Made by a program: the position numbers and the translations under genes | In this document: piece by piece, positions 1 through 8,863 of the stretch | Position numbering within the stretch: the first letter of the stretch is position 1 | Layout of the letters: the number at the start of each line of letters is the position of its first letter | Notes under the pieces: model-generated | The model's input: only the letters and a program-made list of their open reading frames with translations | The model's database searches: none | Told to the model about the DNA's origin: nothing | NCBI RefSeq assembly: GCF_033971905.1 | Contig: NZ_JALBUT010000002.1 | Span: 1 to 64,000, forward strand | Origin: Intestinicryptomonas porci | Lineage (GTDB): Bacteria > Verrucomicrobiota > Verrucomicrobiia > Opitutales > Intestinicryptomonadaceae | Direction: 5' to 3' | DNA length: 64,000 nucleotides

Positions 1-102
1 TTCCATAGAAAAATGAAACTGATACAACGAATGGCTTATGGTTATCGAAACTTCCAAAATTACAGATTGAGGGTCTTGGTTCTATGCGGCGTCTTTCACT
101 AA
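1..102 (+). CDS. ISL3-family transposase, C-terminal end (partial, cut by window edge)
   Basis: The first 33 codons, in frame from base 1 to a TAA at 100-102, read as the end of a DDE transposase of the ISL3 family (IS204/IS1001/IS1096/IS1165 type). The diagnostic part is RMAYGYRNFQNYRLRVL, the conserved tail of the DDE_Tnp_ISL3 domain. The rest of the gene and the left end of the element lie outside the window. The right terminal inverted repeat should fall between this stop and about base 215, but it cannot be placed without the other end. The element therefore sits immediately 3' of tRNA-Val. Whether it is intact cannot be judged here. Confidence 0.75.
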   Translation, partial: FHRKMKLIQRMAYGYRNFQNYRLRVLVLCGVFH

Positions 103-152
103 AATCCACTCTCTTTGGTGTTGACCCCAAAACTTTTGTGGTCGAACTTGTT

Positions 153-171
153 TCACAAGTTCTCGTCTTGT
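153..171 (+). repeat. inverted partial copy of the tRNA-Val T-arm
   Basis: These 19 bases match the T-arm of the neighbouring tRNA-Val (269-287, minus strand) at 17 of 19 positions, but on the opposite strand. The two differences are adjacent, in the middle of the T-loop. The copy lies between the transposase stop and the tRNA terminator. It also forms part of a 7-bp hairpin (144-150 with 156-162). It may be a relic of an insertion event at the tRNA, or part of the IS end. Confidence 0.5.
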
Positions 172-214
172 TGATGGGTACAAAACTCCGTTCTCCGTCA
201 AAGATTGTGGGCGC

Positions 215-254
215 AAAAAAACGCGAACTGTTTAACATAGTTCGCGTTTTTTCT
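215..254 (-). terminator. intrinsic terminator of tRNA-Val (bidirectional)
   Basis: An 8-bp perfect stem (222-229 with 239-246) is flanked by an A-run on the left and a T-run on the right, so it can act on either strand. It lies just 3' of tRNA-Val and may also stop transcription leaving the transposase. Confidence 0.75.
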
Positions 255-257
255 AAA

Positions 258-334
258 TGGTGGGCGGTACAAGACTCGAACTTGTGACATTCTGTGTGTA
301 AGACAGACGCTCTAACCAACTGAGCTAACCGCCC
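258..334 (-). tRNA. tRNA-Val (TAC)
   Basis: Reading the minus strand gives a full cloverleaf: acceptor GGGCGGT with ACCGCCC, D-arm GCTC/GAGC, anticodon stem TCTGT/ACAGA around loop CTTACAC (anticodon TAC), T-arm ACAAG TTCGAGT CTTGT, discriminator A, and an encoded CCA at 258-260. Confidence 0.96.
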
Positions 335-357
335 GTTTTTCATAAAAGAAAGTTTGC

Positions 358-386
358 AATACTGTTTAAGTATTTTTGTTTTGCAA
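358..386 (-). promoter_or_regulatory. putative tRNA-Val promoter
   Basis: On the minus strand TTGCAA (381-386) lies 17 bases from AGTATT (358-363), which ends 24 bases before the tRNA. The -35-like TTGnnA preceded by a GC and an A-run recurs before the other tRNA genes in this window. The -10 box is weak. Confidence 0.35.
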
Positions 387-395
387 GCTTTTTTT

Positions 396-1052
396 TCAAA
401 TTTTTTGCTTAGCCAATACTTTGTCGAAAAATGCAGCATCCAATCCCCTGTAATTCGGAATTACATCCACGCAAAACTTCTCGATTTTCTCTTTCGGGTA
501 TGTAGTCGCAAGCCCTATGACGTTCAATCCCGAAGCCTTGCCTGCCGCAAGCCCCGCGTTTGAGTCTTCAAAGACAAATCCGCTTGTCTTATCCGCGCCG
601 AAAATTGACGCTCCGAGCAGGTAGCATTCCGGATCGGGCTTGGATTTTTTTACGCGCTCTGCCGTAATCACGTCGTCGAAAAAGCCGCGAAGTTCGGGTC
701 TGCGCGCGAAGACGCTTTGCATTTTCTTCTCGTTTGAGCTTGTGACGATTGCCGTGTTTGTCCCCGCGCGCTTTATGGCGTCAAGAAATTCGAGTATGCC
801 TTCGATGTAATCGTAAGGCATTTCGCGCTCAAAAATATCGAGTTCCCGCGTTATTTTGGCTTGGGCTTCGGGGTTGTCCGCAAAAAATTTGTCGAATACC
901 TGCGTTAGGGTATTGCCCTTGATGCCCGCCGCAAAGTTTTTAATTTCAGGGTGGTAGATAGCGCCTTGTTTATCCCAAAACTTTGTATATTCAGCTTCGG
1001 TATCGACAATCACTCCGTCCAAGTCAAAAAGTGCCGTAAATTTTTTTGCCAT
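396..1052 (-). CDS. HAD-superfamily hydrolase, beta-phosphoglucomutase-like (subfamily IA)
   Basis: This 218-residue cytosolic protein has all four HAD motifs: FDLDGVIVDTE with nucleophile Asp10 and Asp12, IVTSS near 102-106, Lys138 in the KSKPDP motif, and the acidic pair Glu162-Asp163 in VFEDSNAG. The helical cap after motif I is the type found in beta-phosphoglucomutases and small sugar-phosphate or phosphoglycolate phosphatases. The family acts on phosphorylated small molecules; the substrate cannot be read from the sequence. It is divergent from the cupin gene, with 17 bases between the two starts, and its 3' end faces tRNA-Val. No Shine-Dalgarno precedes the ATG. Confidence 0.85.
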   Translation of the reverse strand: MAKKFTALFDLDGVIVDTEAEYTKFWDKQGAIYHPEIKNFAAGIKGNTLTQVFDKFFADNPEAQAKITRELDIFEREMPYDYIEGILEFLDAIKRAGTNTAIVTSSNEKKMQSVFARRPELRGFFDDVITAERVKKSKPDPECYLLGASIFGADKTSGFVFEDSNAGLAAGKASGLNVIGLATTYPKEKIEKFCVDVIPNYRGLDAAFFDKVLAKQKI

Positions 1053-1069
1053 AAAAAAGGAAAGTCTGC

Positions 1070-1447
1070 ATGAAAAATTTTTTCAATCAACAAAAAATTC
1101 GATTGTCGGAAAATTGCGGAATGTTTAAAAATATTTTTATGGATAATTTTTTCAGCATGGTCGGATTGCGGAGCGGTTCGGAAGAAACCGAAATCTTGGC
1201 GCAGTCGGAAAATTTCAGGGTTGAGCGCATTGTTTCAAACAGAGCCTCGTCTCCTGATGGATTTTGGTATGACCAAGAGGAAGACGAGAAGGTTTGGGTG
1301 TTGCAAGGCGAGGCGCAGATAGAGTTTGAAGGCGAAGTCGCGTTTTTGAAAAAGGGGGACGGCTTGCTTATAAAACGGCATGTTTTGCACAGGGTAAGGC
1401 GCACTTCCGAGGACTGCGTATGGCTTGCAATATTCGGAAATTTTTAG
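1070..1447 (+). CDS. small cupin-domain protein
   Basis: The 125-residue product carries a single cupin-2 barrel. The hallmark stretch FWYDQEEDEKVWVLQG is followed by KKGDGLLIKRHVLHRV, matching the two conserved cupin motifs of a common small bacterial family whose usual length is about 100-110 residues. The role is unknown; most such proteins bind a metal through His and Glu residues of these motifs. The first ATG has a good AAGGAAAG six bases upstream and is kept, although it adds about 24 residues before the region conserved in the family. In-frame ATGs at 1121 and 1139 are alternatives without a ribosome site. Confidence 0.75.
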   Translation: MKNFFNQQKIRLSENCGMFKNIFMDNFFSMVGLRSGSEETEILAQSENFRVERIVSNRASSPDGFWYDQEEDEKVWVLQGEAQIEFEGEVAFLKKGDGLLIKRHVLHRVRRTSEDCVWLAIFGNF

Positions 1448-1503
1448 ATAAAAAAATGTCGCATGCCGCGCGGAAAATATGTTTATATGGCGGATAAATT
1501 TTT

Positions 1504-3276
1504 ATGTCTTTTCCACGCGACATTCTTTTGAAATTTGTTCCGATGCTTCCCGAAGAGGTTGAGGCGAGGGGTTGGGACGGCATTGACATTTTAGTAATTA
1601 CGGGAGACGCCTATGTGGACCATCCTACTTTCGGTCCGTCTCTGATTGCGAGGGTTTTGCTTGACGCGGGGTACAAAGTTGCGATTTGTGCCCAGCCCGA
1701 CTGGAAAAATCCCGATTCCTTAAAGGCGTTTGGCAGACCCCGTTTGGGGTGCGCCGTCGCAAGCGGCAACATGGATTCGATGGTAAAGATTTACACTGCG
1801 GGCAGGCGTCTTCGCAGGGAGGACAGGTTTTCACCAAATGGGGAGCTTGGGCGGTGTCCGCCGCATGCTTCGGTTGTTTACAGCCAGCTTGCGCGCCAGG
1901 CATTCCCCGGAATAACGGTAATATTGGGAGGGGTTGAAGCAAGTTTAAGGCGCATTGCCCACTACGATTATTGGCAGGATAAAATGCGCCCGAGTGTGCT
2001 TGTCGATGCCAAGGCGGATTTGCTTTGCTATGGCATGGGCGAGCTTACGATGCTTGAAATTTTCGGCAGGCTTAGGGACGGCAAAGACCTCAAAAACATT
2101 CGCGGAACTTGCCGTTATCTTGGAGGGAAGGAAAGCGAATCTTTCGAGCTTGGGGAAGATTGCAGGGAGCTTCCGAGTTTTGAGGAAATATGCTCCGACA
2201 AGCTTGCGATAATGCGCGAGACAAAAATAGCGGAGTCTGAAACAAATCCGTGGAACGCCAAAAGGCTTGTCCAGCGGACGCGCGGCAGAATTTTGCTTGT
2301 CGAGCCTCCGCGCCCGCCTTTGACGCAGGAGCAGTTCGATTATTTTTGCGAGCTTCCGTTTTCGAATTTGCCGCATTTCTCGTACAAGGAAAAAATTCCC
2401 GCGTGGGAGATGATAAAAGAATCCATACCCGTAGTGCGGGGATGCCCCGGCGGGTGCGCGTTTTGCGGATTGGTGTCGCATCAGGGCAGGCATTTGGTTT
2501 CGCGCAGCAAGGAAAGCGTGCTGCGGAGCATAAAGAGGCTTTCGCAGGAGAAGTTCTTTCGCGGAACAATCAGCGACATCGGAGGGGCGGCGGGCAATAT
2601 TTACGGGCATTCCCCCCGCGACCCCGAAATTTGCAAGAAGTGCAGGCGTTATTCTTGCCTATTCCCGTCTTTTTGCAAAAATTACAATGCGAAAGAAGAG
2701 CCTTTGATGGAGCTTTTGGACTCGATAATGAAGCTTCCGAAAGTCAGGCACTGCTTCATAAATTCGGGGGTTCGCCTGGATTTGGCTCTTGCCCAGCCGA
2801 GGCAGACGAGGAAGATAATAAAAGACCACGTTTCGGGGCAGGTCAGCGTCGCGCCCGAGCATCTCGACGGCAGGGTTTTAAGCCTCATGCGCAAGGGCAA
2901 GGCGGGAGAGTTCGAGGCTTTCAAGGAGATTTTTGACGAAGTGAACAGGCGCGTCGGCAAACGCCAGTTTATGGTTCCGTATTTCATTTCAAATTTCCCC
3001 GGATGCACCGCGGAGAACATGGAAGTGGTTGACAAGTTTCTTGCTAAATCGAATTGGAGCTTGCAGCAGGTTCAGGATTTCATTCCGCTTCCGATGACTA
3101 TGGGGGCTGCGATGTACTGTTCTGAAATTGCGCCCGATTTTTCCCCGATAAAAGTGAACAAGGGTCTTGCCGAGCGCAGGCAGCAGCGCGATGTCCTTAA
3201 AAAAACGCGCGGCTTTTCCGCAAAATCGGGCAAAAGCAAATTCAAGGAAAAATCCTTCGGAAACAAAAAACGCTAA
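1504..3276 (+). CDS. ygiQ: YgiQ-family radical SAM protein (UPF0313)
   Basis: A 590-residue protein of the YgiQ family, usually 600-740 residues. The N-terminal half has the family hallmarks VITGDAYVDHPTFG and GGVEASLRRIAHYDYW. A radical SAM core follows, with the iron-sulfur ligands CX3CX2C at Cys314, Cys318 and Cys321 (GCPGGCAFCG). The basic tail is typical. The family is widespread but its reaction is not established. No Shine-Dalgarno is visible; the start is supported by alignment of the N-terminus to family members. It is convergent with the SMR gene, with a shared terminator between them. Confidence 0.92.
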   Translation: MSFPRDILLKFVPMLPEEVEARGWDGIDILVITGDAYVDHPTFGPSLIARVLLDAGYKVAICAQPDWKNPDSLKAFGRPRLGCAVASGNMDSMVKIYTAGRRLRREDRFSPNGELGRCPPHASVVYSQLARQAFPGITVILGGVEASLRRIAHYDYWQDKMRPSVLVDAKADLLCYGMGELTMLEIFGRLRDGKDLKNIRGTCRYLGGKESESFELGEDCRELPSFEEICSDKLAIMRETKIAESETNPWNAKRLVQRTRGRILLVEPPRPPLTQEQFDYFCELPFSNLPHFSYKEKIPAWEMIKESIPVVRGCPGGCAFCGLVSHQGRHLVSRSKESVLRSIKRLSQEKFFRGTISDIGGAAGNIYGHSPRDPEICKKCRRYSCLFPSFCKNYNAKEEPLMELLDSIMKLPKVRHCFINSGVRLDLALAQPRQTRKIIKDHVSGQVSVAPEHLDGRVLSLMRKGKAGEFEAFKEIFDEVNRRVGKRQFMVPYFISNFPGCTAENMEVVDKFLAKSNWSLQQVQDFIPLPMTMGAAMYCSEIAPDFSPIKVNKGLAERRQQRDVLKKTRGFSAKSGKSKFKEKSFGNKKR

Positions 3277-3307
3277 AAAAGTCGCGTTTAAGCGACTCAA
3301 ATTTTTT
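3275..3307. terminator. bidirectional intrinsic terminator between ygiQ and the SMR gene
   Basis: A 6-bp stem (3280-3285 with 3292-3297) has an A-run on its left and a T-run on its right. It overlaps the last codons of both convergent genes and can serve either. Confidence 0.65.
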
Positions 3308-3686
3308 AAGAGTGGTTTGAAAGAAGCGGAAGCCCCACAACGCCTATCAGGATGAACGCAAGGCACAAAATCCTTGCGAGCTGGAAAGGTTCGTGAAAAA
3401 TAAAAATCCCATAGGTTGCGACTCCGAGCGCGCCTATGCCCGTCCAAATCGCGTAAGCTGTTCCAACGGGCAGGGTGCGTATGCACAAATTTAGAAACGC
3501 AAAACTAAGTATCGCGAAAACGCACACGAAAACGGAGGGAATGATTTTTGTAAACCCTTCCGAGTATTTCAGCATGACGGCAAATCCGACTTCAAACGCG
3601 CTTGCGGAAAACAATAATACCCACGCAAGCCTTGCGGACGGCGCGCGCATAAAAAATTCGATGGCGTTTGATATTAAATCGTGCAT
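3306..3686 (-). CDS. SMR-family small multidrug / guanidinium exporter (SugE/Gdx-like)
   Basis: This is a four-helix inner-membrane protein of the small multidrug resistance family. The essential glutamate is in helix 1 (SAFEVGFAVMLKYSEGF) and the helix-3 motif is YAIWTGIGALG. The WTGIGA form and the glycine after the glutamate favour the SugE/Gdx (guanidinium) branch over EmrE. The open frame gives 126 residues, while the family has about 105; the ATG at 3650 (MRAPSAR) would give 114 and is a likely true start. No guanidine riboswitch was recognised upstream. A second SMR gene of EmrE type lies at 9339. Confidence 0.85.
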   Translation of the reverse strand: MHDLISNAIEFFMRAPSARLAWVLLFSASAFEVGFAVMLKYSEGFTKIIPSVFVCVFAILSFAFLNLCIRTLPVGTAYAIWTGIGALGVATYGIFIFHEPFQLARILCLAFILIGVVGLPLLSNHS

Positions 3687-3812
3687 ATTTGTTCAAATAA
3701 AAGAAATAAGAATATTTGACATAAATTGCATTGGTCAAGACTTAAAAAAACATCGTCATTATTTAGGACGGCTGAAATTTTCCGATAAAGAGCGCGTAAA
3801 TCTTTTTTATTT

Positions 3813-5234
3813 ATGGAAAAATCTGAATTCGGAGTTGTGGGTTTGGGCGTAATGGGCTCGAACATAGTGTTAAATTTGGCGGACAAAGGCGTGAAAGTCA
3901 GCGTTTTCAATCGTTTGTCAAAGGGCAAAAAAAATGCGGTTGAAGCTTTTTTAAGAGGTGAAGGCGCAGGCAAAAAAATTTTGGGATTTACTAATTTAAA
4001 GGATTTCGCGCAGAGTTTGGAAAGCCCGAGAAAAATCCTTTTGATGGTGAAGGCGGGCGATGCCGTAGATGAAATGCTAAGGGGGCTTCTGCCGTTTTTA
4101 AGCCGCGGCGATATTGTCATCGACGGCGGAAATTCAAATTTTAAGGATACCGCAAGAAGGCTCGATGAACTGGAAGACAGCGGGATTTTGTTTGTCGGAG
4201 CGGGAATTTCGGGAGGCGAAGAAGGTGCGAGAAACGGGGCTTCGATTATGCCCGGGGGGAACGAAAAGGCATGGGGCAAAATAAAGCCGTACCTTCAAAA
4301 GATAGCTGCCAAGCTCCCGAACGGGGAGCCGTGCTGCGAATGGATTGGCGGCGGCGCAAGCGGGCATTTCGTAAAGACAATCCATAACGGAATTGAATAC
4401 GCCGACATGCAGATGATTGCGGAAATATATCAGACCATGCGAAAGAGCGGCAAGTTTTCCAACGAGGAAATGGCGGAAGTTTTTGAAAAGTTTAACCGCG
4501 GAAAGCTCGAAAGTTTCCTGATTGAAATCACTGCAAAAATTTTGCGGCACAAAGACGAAAACGGGCAGTTTTCGCTCGATTTGGTTTTGGACGCCGCGGG
4601 GCAGAAAGGCACCGGGAAGTGGAGCGTCGAAAGCGGAGCGGAACTTGGCAGCCCGATTTCGTGCATCGCGGAGGCTCTGTTTGCGAGGTTTGTGTCGGGC
4701 ATGGTTGAAATGCGCAAATCGGGGGCGCGGATTTTCGGTTCGGAATGCAAATTCAACATGCCAAGCGGGGCGATGGGCGCGGTGCTGGAAAATGCTTTGT
4801 ACGCCGCAAAAATAATCGCCTATGCTCAGGGTTTTTCAATATTGTCCGCCGCATCGAAAAAATTCGGCTGGAATTTAAATCTTGGAGAAATCGCCAAGAT
4901 ATGGCGCGGAGGGTGCATAATAAGAGCGAAGTTTTTGGACAGGGTGACAGAGGCGTTTTCCGCGGACTGCGATTTGGAAAATCTGCTGTTTAGCGAATTT
5001 TTCGCGGAGGAAATCCGTTCAAGCGTGAACAGCTTGAGGGAAGTTTCAAGCCTTGCCGCGCAGGGCGGAATTTCAATGCCTGCAATGTTTTCCGCGCTCG
5101 CGTATTTTGATTTTGTGCGCCAGACGGAAAGCCCTTCCAACTTGATTCAGGCGCAGAGAGATTTCTTCGGGGCGCACACTTACGAGAGGACGGACGCGCC
5201 GCGCGGAGAATTTTTCCATACGAAATGGGAGTGA
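3813..5234 (+). CDS. gnd: 6-phosphogluconate dehydrogenase, decarboxylating
   Basis: Oxidises 6-phosphogluconate to ribulose 5-phosphate and CO2 with reduction of NADP+, the third step of the oxidative pentose phosphate pathway. The 473-residue length is normal. The N-terminal Rossmann motif is GLGVMGSNIVLNLADKG. The catalytic region GGGASGHFVKTIHNGIEY (near 178-195) supplies the lysine and glutamate, and the C-terminal helical domain is complete. It is first gene of a gnd-zwf-pgl operon and overlaps the downstream frame by a few bases. A TTGACA at 3716-3721 lies upstream, but no good -10 accompanies it. Confidence 0.97.
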   Translation: MEKSEFGVVGLGVMGSNIVLNLADKGVKVSVFNRLSKGKKNAVEAFLRGEGAGKKILGFTNLKDFAQSLESPRKILLMVKAGDAVDEMLRGLLPFLSRGDIVIDGGNSNFKDTARRLDELEDSGILFVGAGISGGEEGARNGASIMPGGNEKAWGKIKPYLQKIAAKLPNGEPCCEWIGGGASGHFVKTIHNGIEYADMQMIAEIYQTMRKSGKFSNEEMAEVFEKFNRGKLESFLIEITAKILRHKDENGQFSLDLVLDAAGQKGTGKWSVESGAELGSPISCIAEALFARFVSGMVEMRKSGARIFGSECKFNMPSGAMGAVLENALYAAKIIAYAQGFSILSAASKKFGWNLNLGEIAKIWRGGCIIRAKFLDRVTEAFSADCDLENLLFSEFFAEEIRSSVNSLREVSSLAAQGGISMPAMFSALAYFDFVRQTESPSNLIQAQRDFFGAHTYERTDAPRGEFFHTKWE

Positions 5235-5236
5235 AA

Positions 5237-6700
5237 ATGGAAAGACCCAAGAATCAAATATTGGCGATATTCGGAGCTTCTGGAGACCTTGCGAAGCGGA
5301 AGCTCATGCCGTCGCTATACGAGCTTTTTTCGCGCGGAATGATGCCCGAAAAATTTGCCGTTTTGGGGGTGTCGAGAACGAACTTCGACGACGAGTCTTT
5401 CAGAAAGTATGCAGGTGAAAACATAAGAAGTTTTTTGAAGGACAAAGAGCCTGATTCGGAAATCTTGGACTCGTTTTTGTCGCGCGTGTTTTATCTTTGC
5501 ATAGACACTTTAAACGAAGATTCCTATTTTCGGCTTCGGGAGAAATTTGTTGAAATCCGCGAAAAGACGGAAATTCCCGACAATATTTTGTTTGATCTTG
5601 CCACTCCTCCCGACATGTATCGCATAATTCCACGCGCCTTGAAAAAAGCGGGGCTTAACAAGTCGAAAGAGGGCGGTTTCAGGCGGATAATAGTTGAAAA
5701 GCCTTTCGGCTTCGACCTTGAAAGTTCGCAAGACATAAATTCCGAGCTTTTGAAAATTTTTGAAGAAAACGAGATTTTGAGAATAGACCATTACCTTGGC
5801 AAGGAGACTGTGCAAAACATATTGGTTTTGCGGTTTGCAAACGGAATATTCGAGTCTCTTTGGAACAGGAATTTCATAGATTCTGTGGAAATCCGCGCGT
5901 CTGAAACTTTGGGCGTCGAAAACAGGGGCGGATATTACGACGGCGCGGGGGCGTTGCGCGACATGGTTCAAAGCCATCTTTTGCAGCTCATGGCGTTTGT
6001 CGCAATGGAAGCTCCCGCAACTTTCGATTCGGAATCAATAAGAGACGAAATCGCAAAGGTCTTGCGCAGTTTAAAACCGCTGTCCGATTCGGACATTAAA
6101 GCCGACGTGATACGCGCCCAATATTTGGGATATGCGCGGGAAAAGGGCGTCTCGGAAAATTCTTCGACCGAAACTTACGTTGCGATGAAATTCTTTATTG
6201 AAAACTGGCGTTGGGGCGGAGTGCCTTTTTACATCATAACGGGCAAGGCAATGCCCGAAAAAACTTCGGAAATCGCAATAAGGTTTAAGGCGGCGCCGCA
6301 AAAACTCTTCAAGGGGCAGTGCTGCGGCTCGTCCTGCAATTCCCTTACTATTCGGATTTATCCCGACGAGAGCATATCGCTCATGTTCGGGCTTAAAGTT
6401 CCGGGGGCGGGTTTTGAGGTTCGTCAGGTTAACATGGACTTCAACTACAAGTCCATTTCTCCAAAGCGTTTGCCCGACGCCTACGAGCGTCTGCTTTTAG
6501 ACGCAATGTTAGGCGACAACACTCTCTTTGCCCGCAACGATTCCCAAAGCTATTCATGGAAGTTTGTCGAGCCGATTTTAAACTTTTGGCGCATGGAAGG
6601 AAGGGAAAATTTGCATGTATATGAAAAGGGGGTATTCCCGCCGGTTTTTAAAGAACTGCGCGATGCCGACGTTTGCAAAATAGAACCAACTGAAAGTTAA
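5237..6700 (+). CDS. zwf: glucose-6-phosphate 1-dehydrogenase
   Basis: Oxidises glucose 6-phosphate to 6-phosphogluconolactone, the entry step of the oxidative pentose phosphate pathway. The nucleotide-binding motif IFGASGDLAKRKL is at the N-terminus and the substrate/active-site signature RIDHYLGKETVQN is near residue 190. The frame opens with an ATG at 5225 inside gnd. The ATG at 5237 is preferred because a GGGAG sits five bases before it and homologues start close to the GASGDL motif; that gives 487 residues. It is translationally coupled to gnd and followed two bases later by pgl. Confidence 0.97.
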   Translation: MERPKNQILAIFGASGDLAKRKLMPSLYELFSRGMMPEKFAVLGVSRTNFDDESFRKYAGENIRSFLKDKEPDSEILDSFLSRVFYLCIDTLNEDSYFRLREKFVEIREKTEIPDNILFDLATPPDMYRIIPRALKKAGLNKSKEGGFRRIIVEKPFGFDLESSQDINSELLKIFEENEILRIDHYLGKETVQNILVLRFANGIFESLWNRNFIDSVEIRASETLGVENRGGYYDGAGALRDMVQSHLLQLMAFVAMEAPATFDSESIRDEIAKVLRSLKPLSDSDIKADVIRAQYLGYAREKGVSENSSTETYVAMKFFIENWRWGGVPFYIITGKAMPEKTSEIAIRFKAAPQKLFKGQCCGSSCNSLTIRIYPDESISLMFGLKVPGAGFEVRQVNMDFNYKSISPKRLPDAYERLLLDAMLGDNTLFARNDSQSYSWKFVEPILNFWRMEGRENLHVYEKGVFPPVFKELRDADVCKIEPTES

Positions 6701-6702
6701 AA

Positions 6703-7425
6703 ATGATAAATTTTGAAAATTTTAAGAACGCAAAAGATGCGGTATTCGCGCTATCGAATGCGTTGCAGACGCTGGTTGCCATGCGCGAATCGCGGTTTTT
6801 CAACCTTGCGCTTTCGGGCGGAGGCACCGCTAAGATTATGTTTGAAATATGGCGCGATTTCTTCTCAAAAAAAATTGACTGGAGCTCCGTGCGCTTTTTT
6901 TGGGTTGACGAAAGAATGGTTGAAGACTCTTCAAGCGAAAGCAATTTCGGAGAGGCGTACAGGAATTTTTTCGAGCCGCTTAAAATTCCAAATTCGCAGA
7001 TTTTTAAAATAGACGGAACATTGCCGCCCGAAGACGAAGCGGCGAGGTATGAGCGCGAAGTTTTCAATGTCCTTGAAGACGCGGGTAAAAAATATTGCGC
7101 AGACACTCCGCAATTCGACTGCGTCATTCTCGGCTTGGGTACGGACGGGCATACGGCTTCGATTTTTTCGGGGGATAAAGAGGCCTTGACGACCAAGCGG
7201 ATGTTTGTTCCCGCAAGGCATCCTGAAAGCGGGCAAATGCGCCTTACCATGTCCGCAAACGCCGTTTTAAATTCCCATGAAATTTTCATGCTTGTTTTGG
7301 GCGACGCTAAAAAGGAAGCATTGAGGCGTCTGTTTTCAGACATCGCAAAAAAATCTCCCGAATTGCCCGCGTCATTTATTGTGAAAAACGCCGCCGATAT
7401 TTCCATTTTTACGGATTTTGTTTGA
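6703..7425 (+). CDS. pgl: 6-phosphogluconolactonase
   Basis: Hydrolyses 6-phosphogluconolactone to 6-phosphogluconate. The 240-residue protein has the DevB/Pgl signatures: LALSGGGTAKIMF near the N-terminus, FWVDERMV with the following SNFGEAYRNFF, and GLGTDGHTASIF. It starts two bases after the zwf stop and completes the operon, so the three oxidative-branch enzymes are co-transcribed. Downstream there is only a weak 4-bp GC stem followed by a T-run (about 7438-7464). Confidence 0.95.
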   Translation: MINFENFKNAKDAVFALSNALQTLVAMRESRFFNLALSGGGTAKIMFEIWRDFFSKKIDWSSVRFFWVDERMVEDSSSESNFGEAYRNFFEPLKIPNSQIFKIDGTLPPEDEAARYEREVFNVLEDAGKKYCADTPQFDCVILGLGTDGHTASIFSGDKEALTTKRMFVPARHPESGQMRLTMSANAVLNSHEIFMLVLGDAKKEALRRLFSDIAKKSPELPASFIVKNAADISIFTDFV

Positions 7426-7531
7426 ATTTTTGCATCGCGCCTCAAAAAAGGCTTTATTTTTTTTCAAACAGACTCTATTTTACGCATAAAATTTTTACGC
7501 AACATTTTATAACGGGGGAATTTATTTATTT

Positions 7532-8836
7532 ATGCATAAAATGAAAATTTTGTTCTTAGGACTTGCGGCTTTTGCGTCTCTTTCGCTTTCCGCCCAGTCC
7601 AAACACGGCACGAATCCAATCCATACGAGCTACAAGGGCAAAGTTATGGCGGGCTACCAGGGCTGGTTCAGGGCAAAGGGCGACGGCTCAGGCAGAGGCT
7701 GGGTTCATTGGGGTTCGCGCGGTTTTTCCGAAAACAACTGCACTGTTGAGGCTCTTCCTGAAATGTCGGAATACGAAAACCGCTATGAGAGCGGTTTCAT
7801 AAAAGACGGCAAGCCCGTTAAGGTATTTTCTTCTTACGACTATCAGACTGTCGATACCCATTTCAAATGGATGAAAGAGTACGACATTGACGGCGCGATG
7901 GTTCAAAGATTTTTCGGAACAACCAATCCGCATTATCGGCATGACGGCGTTAAGATTTTGAAAAACGCGCAGGAGGCGTCGAAAAAATACGGCAGGGCTC
8001 TGGTTGTGATGTACGACTTGTCGGGCGCGCGCAAGGGGCAGGATATTTCACAAAGGCTCATTGACGACTGGAAGTTTTTGGTTGACGAATTGAAAATCAC
8101 AGGCGGCGAGAACACAAACTATCTTTTCCACAACGGCAAACCGCTCGTTTCAATTTGGGGGCTTGGGTTTGTCGATAGACCATACGACCTCCAAACAATG
8201 GGCATCGAAAAGTTCATCAAGTTTTTGAAGGAAGACAAGGAGTACGGCGGTTGCTCGATTATGATTGGCGTTCCGCCTACGTTCCGCACTCTCGACTTGG
8301 ACACTTTGCCCGACCCGAAGCTTCACGAAATCATGAAAATGTGCGACGTGGTTTCTCCGTGGAATCCCGGCAGGTTTAAGCTCGACGGAACAAAAGAGAC
8401 AAAAGACGCGCTTCTTGAACTTCTAAACGACAGGGTTTCAAAAGACGTCAAGTTTTGCGAGGAAATGAATGTTGACTACGCCCCCGTCATTTATCCAGGG
8501 TTTAGCTGGTACAACCTCATGAAAACCCGCGGGCAGTCGGCGGAATTTAACAGCGCTCCCCGTTTGAAGGGCGAATTTTATTGGACGCTCGCAAAGGCGA
8601 TGATAGACAACGGCTCAAAAATGATATACGTTGCAATGTTTGACGAAGTTGACGAAGGCACGGCAATATTTAAAATAAGAGACGACATTACTGAACTCGG
8701 CGGTTGCAAATTCCTTACAAACGAGGGTATGGGAAGCGACTATTACCTATACCTTACGGGGGAAATAGGCAAAATTCTGCGCGGCGAAAGCAAAATGACA
8801 GAAATGCCTCCCGTCCGCAAAAACTCGTATAAATAG
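7532..8836 (+). CDS. secreted glycoside hydrolase, GH99/GH71-like
   Basis: A 434-residue protein with a signal peptide (MHKMKILFLGLAAFASLSLSA, cleavage near Ala21). The start of the mature protein, KVMAGYQGWF followed by GWVHW, and the segments DIDGAMVQRFFG, ALVVMYDLSGA, VVSPWNPGR and VIYPGFSWYN match the GH71/99-like group. Characterised GH99 enzymes are endo-acting alpha-mannosidases and mannanases. The substrate of this protein is not deducible. It is probably periplasmic or surface-exposed and transcribed alone: it lies 106 bases after pgl and ends at a strong terminator. Confidence 0.75.
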   Translation: MHKMKILFLGLAAFASLSLSAQSKHGTNPIHTSYKGKVMAGYQGWFRAKGDGSGRGWVHWGSRGFSENNCTVEALPEMSEYENRYESGFIKDGKPVKVFSSYDYQTVDTHFKWMKEYDIDGAMVQRFFGTTNPHYRHDGVKILKNAQEASKKYGRALVVMYDLSGARKGQDISQRLIDDWKFLVDELKITGGENTNYLFHNGKPLVSIWGLGFVDRPYDLQTMGIEKFIKFLKEDKEYGGCSIMIGVPPTFRTLDLDTLPDPKLHEIMKMCDVVSPWNPGRFKLDGTKETKDALLELLNDRVSKDVKFCEEMNVDYAPVIYPGFSWYNLMKTRGQSAEFNSAPRLKGEFYWTLAKAMIDNGSKMIYVAMFDEVDEGTAIFKIRDDITELGGCKFLTNEGMGSDYYLYLTGEIGKILRGESKMTEMPPVRKNSYK

Positions 8837-8863
8837 CATGGCAATTTCGGAGATTTAGGCGGG

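Noticed and set aside
84..287. A 67-residue gene after the transposase
   Set aside because: It overlaps the transposase end in another frame, the tRNA terminator and the T-arm of tRNA-Val, and has no ribosome site.
1945..2610. Long antisense frame inside ygiQ
   Set aside because: It is a shadow of the ygiQ coding sequence with no start signal. The same applies to the long opposite-strand frames in hrpB, GH2, purT, dxr and ispG.
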